From positions 1 to 14,571 of the forward strand of contig CAYJIK010000049.1 in the NCBI GenBank assembly GCA_964370205.1: a stretch of 14,571 nucleotides of DNA, written 5' to 3'. Both the position numbers and the translations under genes were made by a program. How positions within the stretch are numbered: position 1 is the first letter of the stretch; each line of letters opens with the position of its first letter. Below are positions 4,952 to 11,894 of this stretch, piece after piece. The notes under the pieces were generated by a model. The model searched no databases and was not told the DNA's origin. It was given only the letters and a program-made list of their open reading frames with translations. This DNA is from DAMCAP01 sp964370205. Lineage in GTDB: Bacteria; Bacillota; Clostridia; Oscillospirales; Ruminococcaceae.

Positions 4952-5200
4952 CAAGTTTTTGTGTTTTTGTATGATTAGACAAACGATTAGTTACTTTTGA
5001 CCGAAAACGGCAAAAAAACAGACAATAAGGGTAGGGGTTTATTGGTGAATGTTTATAAAGAGTGGGGGATTGTGTGGGGGAGTTGTCCTAAGGAGAGTGG
5101 CGGTTGGCGGTCGGTGGGGGGAATTTCCCTCAACCTCTACAAATCGGCACGCATACAATGCGTACCCTACAGATTGGCAAAAGCCGCTCCCCGGGACGCA
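4952..5200. other. Intergenic region between mini-gene promoter and gdhA terminator
   Basis: It holds a degenerate palindrome at 5031-5170 (separate entry) and no supportable gene. Open frames on the plus strand across 4997-5263 run through the palindrome and the gdhA terminator and look spurious. Confidence 0.5.
5031..5170. repeat. Degenerate GTAGGGG palindrome with distal hairpin
   Basis: GTAGGGGTT (5031-5039) and AACCTCTAC (5132-5140) are near-perfect inverted ends. Beyond them GGCACGCA (5146-5153) pairs with TGCGTACC (5159-5166) with one mismatch. The sequence running on into TACAGATTG and CAAAA resembles 11737-11775 near spoIIE, so the two belong to one repeat family in the same orientation. 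Confidence 0.5.
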
Positions 5201-5228
5201 AAAAACGGGCACTTTCGTGCCCGTTTTT
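5201..5228 (-). terminator. Intrinsic terminator of gdhA
   Basis: A perfect 12-bp stem AAAAACGGGCAC / GTGCCCGTTTTT closes on a TTTC loop, 31 bases beyond the gdhA stop codon. Oligo-T runs flank both sides, so it may stop transcription in both directions. Confidence 0.92.
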
Positions 5229-5259
5229 CAAAACATAAACTAATAAGGTTATATTTAGC

Positions 5260-6609
5260 TTAGAATACGCCCAGTGTTAGCATGGTGTCCGCAACCTTCA
5301 GGAAGCCTGCGATGTTAGCACCTGCTACTAGGTCGTACTTGCCACAGAACTCTGCGGAAGCTTCCACTGCATTCTTGTGGATTGTCTTCATGATGTTCTT
5401 TAGCTGAGAGTCAACTTCTTCAGCAGACCATGACAGTCTCTGAGAGTTCTGGCTCATTTCAAGCGCGGAACAAGCAACACCACCTGCGTTTGCAGCCTTA
5501 GCGGGGCCTACGTGTACACCATTGCTCTGTAGGTACTCAAGTGCTTCGTTTGTTGTAGGCATGTTGGACAGCTCAACAACATACTTAACGCCGTTTGCAA
5601 CAAGCTTTTCAGCGTCTGCAAGGTGGATTTCGTTCTGTGTTGCGCAAGGCATTGCAACGTCAACCTTAACGCCCCAAGGCTTCTCGCCCTTGAAGAACTT
5701 AGCTGTAGGAACAGCCTTTAGGTAGTCAGCTACGATGTCATTGCCGGAAGATCTCAGGTCAAGCAGAGCCTGGATCTTGTTGTCGCCGAAGATACCATCT
5801 TCGTCCAGAACATAACCGTCAGGACCGGAGATTGTGATAACCTTACCGCCCAACTCGTGGATCTTAAGTGCTGCGCCCCATGCAACGTTACCGAAACCGG
5901 ATAGAGAGAATGTCTTACCCTTGATATCGTCGCCTAGGTGCATCATCATTTCATTACAGAAGTAAACGCCGCCGAAACCTGTAGCTTCAGGACGGATTAG
6001 AGAACCACCGTAGTTTAGACCCTTACCGGTTAGAACGCCGTTTTCCCATACGCCCTTGATTCTCTTGTACTGGCCGTACATAAAGCCGATTTCACGTGCT
6101 GCAACGCCGATGTCGCCTGCTGGTACGTCAACGTCAGGGCCGATGTGACGGTACAGTTCTGTCATGAATGACTGGCAGAAACGCATGATTTCGCCGTCGC
6201 TCTTACCTCTTGGATCAAAGTCGGAACCGCCCTTACCGCCGCCAATTGGCAGACCTGTTAGCGAGTTCTTAAATATCTGCTCAAAGCCTAGGAACTTGAT
6301 GATGCCTGCATACACTGTGTGGTGGAAACGCAGACCACCCTTGTATGGGCCGATTGCGGAGTTGAACTGTACTCTGAAACCGCGGTTTGTCTGTACAGCA
6401 CCCTGATCGTCAACCCAAGCCACACGGAACATGATTGTTCTTTCCGGCTCAGCTATTCTCTCAAGGATATTAGCTGCTACATACTCGGGACGCTTTTCAA
6501 TAACAACTTCCAAGCTCTTGAAAACTTCTTCGACCGCCTGGATAAATTCCGGCTCTCCGGCATTCCTCTTTTTCACCTTTTCAATTACTTCACTTACGTA
6601 ATTGTTCAT
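5260..6609 (-). CDS. gdhA: Glutamate dehydrogenase, hexameric class I
   Basis: This 449-residue enzyme interconverts glutamate with 2-oxoglutarate plus ammonia using a nicotinamide cofactor. It is cytoplasmic and normally a homohexamer. The N-terminal substrate domain shows GPYKGGLRFH (Lys90), Lys114, LPIGGGKGGSDFDP with catalytic Lys126, and VPAGDIGVAAREIG with Asp166. The Rossmann domain starts about residue 205 and carries SGFGNVAWGAA (237-247). MPCATQNE and AANAGGVACSALEMSQN follow, and the length is full. The start at 6609 follows a strong AAGGAGG site. The gene has a promoter at 6740-6768, a structured leader of about 120 bases and a terminator at 5201-5228, so it is monocistronic. Relatives are often labelled NADP-specific, yet cofactor-pocket residues Phe239, Pro263 and Asp264 match those of the NAD-dependent C. 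symbiosum enzyme, so cofactor preference should be left open. Confidence 0.97.
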   Translation of the reverse strand: MNNYVSEVIEKVKKRNAGEPEFIQAVEEVFKSLEVVIEKRPEYVAANILERIAEPERTIMFRVAWVDDQGAVQTNRGFRVQFNSAIGPYKGGLRFHHTVYAGIIKFLGFEQIFKNSLTGLPIGGGKGGSDFDPRGKSDGEIMRFCQSFMTELYRHIGPDVDVPAGDIGVAAREIGFMYGQYKRIKGVWENGVLTGKGLNYGGSLIRPEATGFGGVYFCNEMMMHLGDDIKGKTFSLSGFGNVAWGAALKIHELGGKVITISGPDGYVLDEDGIFGDNKIQALLDLRSSGNDIVADYLKAVPTAKFFKGEKPWGVKVDVAMPCATQNEIHLADAEKLVANGVKYVVELSNMPTTNEALEYLQSNGVHVGPAKAANAGGVACSALEMSQNSQRLSWSAEEVDSQLKNIMKTIHKNAVEASAEFCGKYDLVAGANIAGFLKVADTMLTLGVF

Positions 6610-6641
6610 TGGAATTACCTCCTTAATTTTAAGCGATATTT

Positions 6642-6735
6642 ATAGGGCAAGCTTCCTAAAACGGACAAGCTCGTTATAGCCGCAAACCACAGAGGTACAA
6701 CCCCGACTCTGTTCGCTTTAGGAAACTCACCCTAT
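6642..6735 (-). promoter_or_regulatory. Structured 5' leader of gdhA
   Basis: An outer stem pairs ATAGGG (6642-6647) with CCCTAT (6730-6735) and TTCCTAAA (6653-6660) with TTTAGGAA (6717-6724), separated by a symmetrical 5-base internal loop. Inside, ACAGAG (6689-6694) pairs with CTCTGT (6707-6712). The 5' arm falls at about the predicted transcription start and the 3' arm about 32 bases before the start codon, so the fold would occupy most of the leader. It does not match a riboswitch class I recognise. Confidence 0.4.
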
Positions 6736-6739
6736 GCCC

Positions 6740-6768
6740 ATATTATCACTTTATATAGCTAAAATCAA
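6740..6768 (-). promoter_or_regulatory. Predicted sigma-A promoter of gdhA
   Basis: On the minus strand a -35 TTGATT (6763-6768) and a -10 TAATAT (6740-6745) are separated by 17 bp. Transcription would start near 6733, at the edge of the predicted leader stem. Confidence 0.6.
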
Positions 6769-7272
6769 GTGATTTTTGTATTTTATTTAACATAGCACGC
6801 AAGTTTCCCCACCGCATAAGCACATTCGGAAAACTAGCGCCATTTGGCTCTCAAAGCACCTTTTGGACTGTAATGTTATTGCACAATGTACGAAACATGT
6901 AGGGGCGGTTTCAGACGACTTCTCAGTAGTGGTTTGTGACGCTCGAAGGCTTGATTTATTCTATTATTATCGGGCGAACACACGGGTTCACCCCTACATG
7001 GTTAGTCAATTTACAAATTTACTTTTGTTACGTCACAGCCCTGCAAGCGACAGGAGTTGCATCGCCAAAAAGTTAAAAGTTAGCGTCATGGCGAACCTGA
7101 AAGTGACATAGGGGTTAAGTTCGGCATTGTGGCGGTGGATATGGGGCGCAATTTAGCCAAGGGTGCAACTTTCGATGTTTTGGGGTTGCCAGAAGGTGGT
7201 TGTGTTGTTTGAAGCAAGGTGTGAAATATTGTGGAGAAGTGCTGAGGTTGAAAAGTGCTGTGCGCTTAAATG
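6769..7272. other. Intergenic region between gdhA promoter and nifJ terminator
   Basis: Besides the palindrome at 6896-7000 I see no gene, no strong promoter and no RNA fold worth naming. A plus-strand open frame at 6863-7111 runs through the palindrome and lacks a ribosome binding site. Confidence 0.5.
6896..7000. repeat. Diverged GTAGGGGCG palindromic element
   Basis: The ends CATGTAGGGG (6896-6905) and CCCCTACATG (6991-7000) are perfect 10-bp inverted repeats. The right arm is followed inward by a GGGCGAACACACGGGTTC-like hairpin of the same type as at 32-57, and the left arm is degenerate. The flanking sequences resemble those around 1-130, so this looks like an older copy of that element. 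Confidence 0.6.
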
Positions 7273-7304
7273 AAAAACCCCCGACATTTATATGTCGGGG
7301 GTTT
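7273..7304 (-). terminator. Intrinsic terminator of nifJ
   Basis: A perfect 13-bp stem AAACCCCCGACAT / ATGTCGGGGGTTT (7275-7287 with 7292-7304) has a 4-base loop and is followed on the minus strand by a T-run. It lies 44 bases past the nifJ stop codon. Confidence 0.92.
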
Positions 7305-7348
7305 ACTAACGGTATTATATAGCTATAAAGTTACTGCTTGTAGTAAGA

Positions 7349-10300
7349 TTACTCGCCTTTGCTGTACAGTGCTGTCAGTTTAACGAGGTGGTCGTACTTA
7401 TCAGCGGCACGCTTTTCAGCCTTTGCGAACAGCTCTTCCGCTCTTTCGGGGAATGTGCGTAGTAGCGAGCTGTAGCGGATTTCGCTGCGGATAAAGTCGC
7501 CGTAGCTTGTTGTGGGCTTCTTGGAGTCCATTGTGAATGGGTTCTCGCCTGCAAGCGACTTTCTGGGGTCAAATCGGAACATATGCCAGTAGCCGGAAGC
7601 AACAGCGTCCTTGATGGTGTTCTGAACCTTGCTCATACCGCCCTTGATACCGTGGTTGATACACGGTGCGTAAGCGATAACGATGGACGGGCCGTTGTAA
7701 GCTTCTGCTTCTGCTATAGCCTTGATGGTCTGGTTGTAGTCAGCGCCCTGAGCTATCTGAGCTACGTATACATAGCCGTAGCTCATTGCTATAGCCGCTA
7801 GGTCCTTCTTGCCTATTTCCTTACCTGCGGCTGCGAACTGTGCAACAGCGCCTGTAGGTGTAGCCTTGGAGGACTGGCCGCCTGTGTTGGAGTAAACTTC
7901 GGTGTCGAATACCATGATGTTTACGTCTTCGCCGGAAGCTATAACGTGGTCAAGACCGCCGAAGCCGATGTCGTATGCCCAGCCGTCGCCACCGAAGATC
8001 CAGACGGATTTTTTGGATAGGAAGTCCTTCTGTGTCAGCATTTCCTTGCAGACCGCACAGCCGTCGTTTGCGCTCTTTGTGAGTGCTTCGATCAGGACTT
8101 CTGTTGCAGGTGCGTTAGCCGCACTGCTGTCAACTGTTGCGAGGTACTCTGTAGCGGCTGCCTTTAGGTAGTCCTTGTCGGTCTTTTCAGCTATCAGCTT
8201 GACCTTGTCGATTAGACGGTCTCTGATAACCTTCTGGCCGAGTTGCATACCGTAGCCGTACTCTGCGTTATCTTCAAACAGGGAGTTTGCCCATGCAGGA
8301 CCGTTGCCCTTGTGGTTTACTGTGTACGGTGTGGCAGGTGCTGAACCGCCCCAGATGGAGCTACAGCCTGTTGCGTTTGCGATATACATTCTGTCGCCGA
8401 ACATCTGTGTGATCAGCTTAGCGTAAGGTGTTTCGCCGCAACCTGCGCAAGCGCCGGAGAACTCGAGAAGTGGTTGCTTGAACTGGCTACCCTTAACGGT
8501 AGTTTCAGCGAACTTATCTGTGATAGCCTTGTCAGGAACGATAACGGAAGCGTAAGCGAATACGTCCTGCTGATCCATCTGGCTGTCAAGCGGCTGCATA
8601 ACAAGAGCCTTCTCGCCCTTCTTGCCGGGGCAGATGTTTGCGCAAGAACCACAGCCTGTGCAGTCCAGCGGAGAAACTGTCATACCGAATTGGTATTCAG
8701 GCATACCTGTCATAGGCATGAACTTTGTAGCGGCAGGAGCGCCTGCTGTATCCTTAACTGCGAAAGGACGGATAACAGCATGGGGGCAAACATAGCTACA
8801 GAAGTTACACTGGATACAGTTGTCAGTCACCCAGCAAGGAACGTCAACAGCGATACCTCTCTTTTCATATGCGGAGGAACCCTGTGGGAATGTGCCGTCG
8901 GGAGCGGTCGCAAAGGTGGAAACAGGTAGGTCGTCACCCTTTTGAGCGTTCACAGGGATAAGCACGTTGTTTACAAAGCCAACAAGGTCAGCTCTGTCGC
9001 CTTCAGCCTTGGTGTCAGCCACTGCGCCTGAAGCACTCTTCCACTCGGCAGGCACTTCAACCTTAATCAGCATTTCAGCACCCTTGTCGATAGCGCCGTA
9101 GTTCATCTGGACTATAGCGTCACCGCGTCTGCCGTAGCTTTCCTTAGCGGCTTTCTTCATGTGGTCGATAGCTTCTTCTATCGGGATGATATTTGTAAGC
9201 TTGAAGAACGCAGACTGTAGGATAGTGTTAACACGTCCGCCCAGTCCTAATTCTCTTGCTATGGAGATAGCGTCAATTGTGTAGAACTTGATGTCGTTAT
9301 CAGCGATGTACTTTCTAACGTCACCGGGGATTCTCTCGGTAAGCTCTTCGAGAGTCCAGCCTGTGTTCATCAGGAAGGTGCCGCCCTTTTTCAGGTCGCT
9401 AACCATGTCATAACGGTCGATGTAGGAGGGGTTGTGACATGCTACAAAATCAGCCTTGTTTACGTAGTAGGTGGATTTTATCTGATTTTTACCGAAACGT
9501 AGGTGGGATATTGTGATACCGCCCGACTTCTTGGAGTCGTATGCGAAGTAGCCCTGTGCGTACATGTCGGTGTTGTCGCCGATGATTTTGATGGCGTTCT
9601 TGTTAGCGGAAACAGTACCGTCCGCACCGAGACCCCAGAACTTACAGCTTGTTGTGCCGATAGGTGTGGTGTCAGGGTTTTCGCAGGAGCAGAGGGACAG
9701 ATGAGTAACGTCATCTTCGATACCGATGGTGAAGCGCTTCTTCGCCATGTCGCCTGCTTCGGCGTTTCTGTAGACAGAAATGATCTGCGCAGGGTTTGTG
9801 TCCTTAGAGCCTAGGCCGTAACGTCCCGAGTATACAGGTACATTACATCCGCTCTCACGCAGAGAAACCATAACGTCCAGGTACAGTGGCTCGCCAAGTG
9901 CGCCCGGCTCTTTTGTTCTGTCCAGAACGGAAACGCTCTTTGTGCTCTTAGGTAGAGCGGCTACAAAGTCCTTCATGCTGAACGGACGGTACAGTCTAAC
10001 CTTTACAAGGCCGTACTTGCCGCCTGCAGCGTTTAGGTAGTCGATTGTTTCTTCGATAGTGTCGCAAACACTGCCCATAGCGATGATAACATGCTCAGCG
10101 TCAGCCGCACCGTAGTAGTTAAACAGCTTGTAGTCTGTGCCCATCTTCGCATTGACCATGTCCATGTACTTGGTGGTCATTTCGGGTAGGCGATCGTAGT
10201 AGCTGTTGGAAGCTTCTCTTGCCTGGAAGAAGATGTCAGGGTTCTGCGCACTACCTCTCAGAACAGGGTGGTGAGGATTTAGTGCGTTATCTCTAAAGCG

Positions 10301-10906
10301 AGTAACGCTATCCATGTCCAGCATGTCCTTTAGGTCGTCGTAGTTCCATGCTTCAATCTTCTGCACTTCGTGACTGGTTCTAAAGCCGTCAAAGAAGTGT
10401 AGGAAAGGCACTCTGCCTTCTATAGCTGTAAGGTGAGCAACAGCGCCCAGGTCCATTGTCTCCTGTACGTTGCCACTTGCCAGCATAGCATAGCCTGTCT
10501 GACGACATGCGTATACGTCCGAGTGGTCGCCGAATATGGACAGAGCATGGGACGCAACAGCACGAGCGGAAACGTGGATAACGCTCGGTAGTAATTCACC
10601 CGCCATCTTGTACATATTGGGGATCATCAGAAGTAGACCCTGCGACGCGGTGAATGTGGTGGTTAGAGCGCCTGATGCAAGGCTACCGTGAACGGTACCT
10701 GCCGCACCTGCCTCCGACTGCATTTCGACAACCTTAACAGGTGTGCCGAATACGTTTTCACGTCCACCCGCTGACCACTCATCTGTTACTTCAGCCATAA
10801 CAGAGGAGGGAGTTATGGGGTATATTGCGGCAACATCGGTAAACGCATACGCTACGTGAGCGGCGGCGTTGTTGCCATCCATGGTTTTGTTTAACTTTCT
10901 CGCCAT
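7349..10906 (-). CDS. nifJ: Pyruvate:ferredoxin (flavodoxin) oxidoreductase
   Basis: This single-chain 1185-residue PFOR oxidises pyruvate with CoA to acetyl-CoA and CO2, reducing ferredoxin or flavodoxin; it is cytoplasmic and oxygen-sensitive. The N-terminal domain has YPITPSSVMAE (29-39). Two ferredoxin-type clusters are bound by Cys697/700/703/707 and Cys749/752/755/759. The proximal cluster fits Cys820, Cys823, Cys848 and Cys1081. That spacing agrees closely with the Desulfovibrio africanus enzyme, so all three [4Fe-4S] sites look intact. Thiamine diphosphate and magnesium binding is seen in GGDGWAYDIGFGG (972-984) through YSNTGGQ (1005-1011). Length is standard. The ATG at 10906 follows AGGAGGA, with a promoter at 10940-10968 and a terminator at 7273-7304, so the gene stands alone. 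It is probably a central energy enzyme here, and the two flavodoxins in the window are possible acceptors (inference). Confidence 0.98.
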   Translation of the reverse strand: MARKLNKTMDGNNAAAHVAYAFTDVAAIYPITPSSVMAEVTDEWSAGGRENVFGTPVKVVEMQSEAGAAGTVHGSLASGALTTTFTASQGLLLMIPNMYKMAGELLPSVIHVSARAVASHALSIFGDHSDVYACRQTGYAMLASGNVQETMDLGAVAHLTAIEGRVPFLHFFDGFRTSHEVQKIEAWNYDDLKDMLDMDSVTRFRDNALNPHHPVLRGSAQNPDIFFQAREASNSYYDRLPEMTTKYMDMVNAKMGTDYKLFNYYGAADAEHVIIAMGSVCDTIEETIDYLNAAGGKYGLVKVRLYRPFSMKDFVAALPKSTKSVSVLDRTKEPGALGEPLYLDVMVSLRESGCNVPVYSGRYGLGSKDTNPAQIISVYRNAEAGDMAKKRFTIGIEDDVTHLSLCSCENPDTTPIGTTSCKFWGLGADGTVSANKNAIKIIGDNTDMYAQGYFAYDSKKSGGITISHLRFGKNQIKSTYYVNKADFVACHNPSYIDRYDMVSDLKKGGTFLMNTGWTLEELTERIPGDVRKYIADNDIKFYTIDAISIARELGLGGRVNTILQSAFFKLTNIIPIEEAIDHMKKAAKESYGRRGDAIVQMNYGAIDKGAEMLIKVEVPAEWKSASGAVADTKAEGDRADLVGFVNNVLIPVNAQKGDDLPVSTFATAPDGTFPQGSSAYEKRGIAVDVPCWVTDNCIQCNFCSYVCPHAVIRPFAVKDTAGAPAATKFMPMTGMPEYQFGMTVSPLDCTGCGSCANICPGKKGEKALVMQPLDSQMDQQDVFAYASVIVPDKAITDKFAETTVKGSQFKQPLLEFSGACAGCGETPYAKLITQMFGDRMYIANATGCSSIWGGSAPATPYTVNHKGNGPAWANSLFEDNAEYGYGMQLGQKVIRDRLIDKVKLIAEKTDKDYLKAAATEYLATVDSSAANAPATEVLIEALTKSANDGCAVCKEMLTQKDFLSKKSVWIFGGDGWAYDIGFGGLDHVIASGEDVNIMVFDTEVYSNTGGQSSKATPTGAVAQFAAAGKEIGKKDLAAIAMSYGYVYVAQIAQGADYNQTIKAIAEAEAYNGPSIVIAYAPCINHGIKGGMSKVQNTIKDAVASGYWHMFRFDPRKSLAGENPFTMDSKKPTTSYGDFIRSEIRYSSLLRTFPERAEELFAKAEKRAADKYDHLVKLTALYSKGE

Positions 10907-10939
10907 TTAAAGGTATTCCTCCTAGCTTCATTTGTAGAT

Positions 10940-10968
10940 ATTTTAACACTTCTTCACGACTATATCAA
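10940..10968 (-). promoter_or_regulatory. Predicted sigma-A promoter of nifJ
   Basis: On the minus strand a -35 TTGATA (10963-10968) and a -10 TAAAAT (10940-10945) are separated by exactly 17 bp. This leaves a leader of about 27 bases containing the AGGAGGA ribosome binding site. Confidence 0.65.
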
Positions 10969-11143
10969 GCATTATTACAAAAAAACCATAAAAATTTCTA
11001 CAAAATTTACAAGAGAGGGGGGCGTCCACCTCCATTGGGGCGACCTGCGATCGCCCATCGCCCTTACCCTACAGCCAAACATAGGGAAATATACCTTTAT
11101 AGTGGCCCCCCACGGTTGTCCACCCTTGCCCCACGACCGCAGT
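10969..11143. other. Start of repeat-dense intergenic region between nifJ and spoIIE
   Basis: No gene is supported. GGGCGA (11038-11043) with TCGCCC (11051-11056) forms another small hairpin of the GGGCG type, followed by TACCCTAC, suggesting a degenerate repeat in the opposite orientation. Confidence 0.4.
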
Positions 11144-11375
11144 GTAGGGGCGGATACCATCCGCCCGAACCTCGCCCATTTTGCACGCTTCATTTGTGGG
11201 CAGATGACCCAAGGCGAATGGAGATGAGCCGTTTGACCGCTCGCTAACGTCAATAGCGATGACGTGACGGCGGTCAATCGGGCACGCTCCGCCGCCGAGG
11301 TGGGGGTGGAAAGGCGAAAATTTGCACCACGTTCGGTGGGGGTGATACCTCGGACGTGAATAGAACACCACCTCC
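11144..11375. repeat. Interspersed modular repeat, copy B
   Basis: The copy starts with a GTAGGGGCGG hairpin: GGGCGGAT (11148-11155) pairs with ATCCGCCC (11159-11166). It continues with the tail module, GACCCAAGGCGAATGGAG, a TTGACCG...CGGTCAA inverted repeat, CACGCTCCGCCGCCGAGG with its G-run, and GTTCGGTGGGGGTGA. The module order matches copy A at 2566-2874. Open frames across it on both strands are repeat artefacts. Confidence 0.75.
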
Positions 11376-11553
11376 GTAGGGGCGGATACAATATGACCGT
11401 TTGCGGTCATTATGCGCACGACCTCTCCCATTCCACACGCCCCTCTGTGGCAGGTGACCCAAGGCGAGTTACGCTCCGCCGCCGAGGTGGGGGAGAAAAC
11501 GTACGATTGCAGTTAACGTTCGGTGGGGGCGACACCGAACACAAAAACAGAAG
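11376..11553. repeat. Interspersed modular repeat, copy C (178 bp, identical to 14394-14571)
   Basis: The copy starts GTAGGGGCGGATAC, has an ATGACCG/CGGTCAT hairpin, then the CTCTGTGG tail, CCAAGGCGAG, the CTCCGCCGCCGAGG module and GTTCGGTG (11519-11526) pairing with CACCGAAC (11534-11541). It lacks the TTGACCG...CGGTCAA segment present in copies A and B. Base-by-base comparison with the copy at the right edge of the window shows no difference over 178 positions. Confidence 0.9.
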
Positions 11554-11577
11554 GCAAACGTAGAACCACGCACTCCC

Positions 11578-11640
11578 GTAGGGGCGCACCTTTGTGTGCG
11601 CCCGCACCTTCATTGTTTGTCACACGCTCCCCTCTGTGGA
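11578..11640. repeat. Interspersed repeat fragment, copy E
   Basis: A GTAGGGGCG hairpin, GGGCGCAC (11582-11589) with GTGCGCCC (11596-11603), is followed by the tail module ending CTCTGTGG. The rest of the module series is missing. Stem bases differ from other copies in a paired manner. Confidence 0.7.
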
Positions 11641-11736
11641 TGTCGGTAGGGTTGCAGGGGCGCTCTCTAACGTCTTTATTTACGTTTGCACCCTCTGGGG
11701 GGGTGACGTTGACTGCCCCTCTACCTAACCAAAACA

Positions 11737-11755
11737 GCACGCACACAGTGCGTGC
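11737..11755. repeat. Hairpin repeat related to 5146-5166
   Basis: GCACGCAC (11737-11744) pairs perfectly with GTGCGTGC (11748-11755) on a 3-base loop. The following CCGTACAGATTG and CAAAAACC match the sequence after the hairpin near gdhA, so both are copies of one element. Confidence 0.55.
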
Positions 11756-11804
11756 CGTACAGATTGTCAAAAACCTCACCCCGACCTCTTCCCCGCACCA
11801 TCCT

Positions 11805-11894
11805 CAGATGGTGCTGTATCCGCAGATGGTGCTGTATCCGCAGATGGTGCTGTATCCGCAGATGGTGCTGTATCAGTAGATGGTGCTATGTCCG
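11805..11894. repeat. 18-bp tandem repeat, five units, spanning the spoIIE stop codon
   Basis: The unit is CAGATGGTGCTGTATCCG. Units start at 11805, 11823, 11841, 11859 and 11877. The first three are identical, the fourth differs at its end, and the fifth is degenerate and contains the spoIIE TAG at 11886-11888. At the outer edge GCACCAT (11795-11801) and ATGGTGC (11808-11814) form a hairpin without a T-run. The unit length is a multiple of three. Confidence 0.95.

Noticed and set aside
4997..5263. Plus-strand open frame of 88 codons between the mini-gene promoter and gdhA
   Set aside because: It runs through a palindromic repeat and the gdhA terminator, and has no ribosome binding site.
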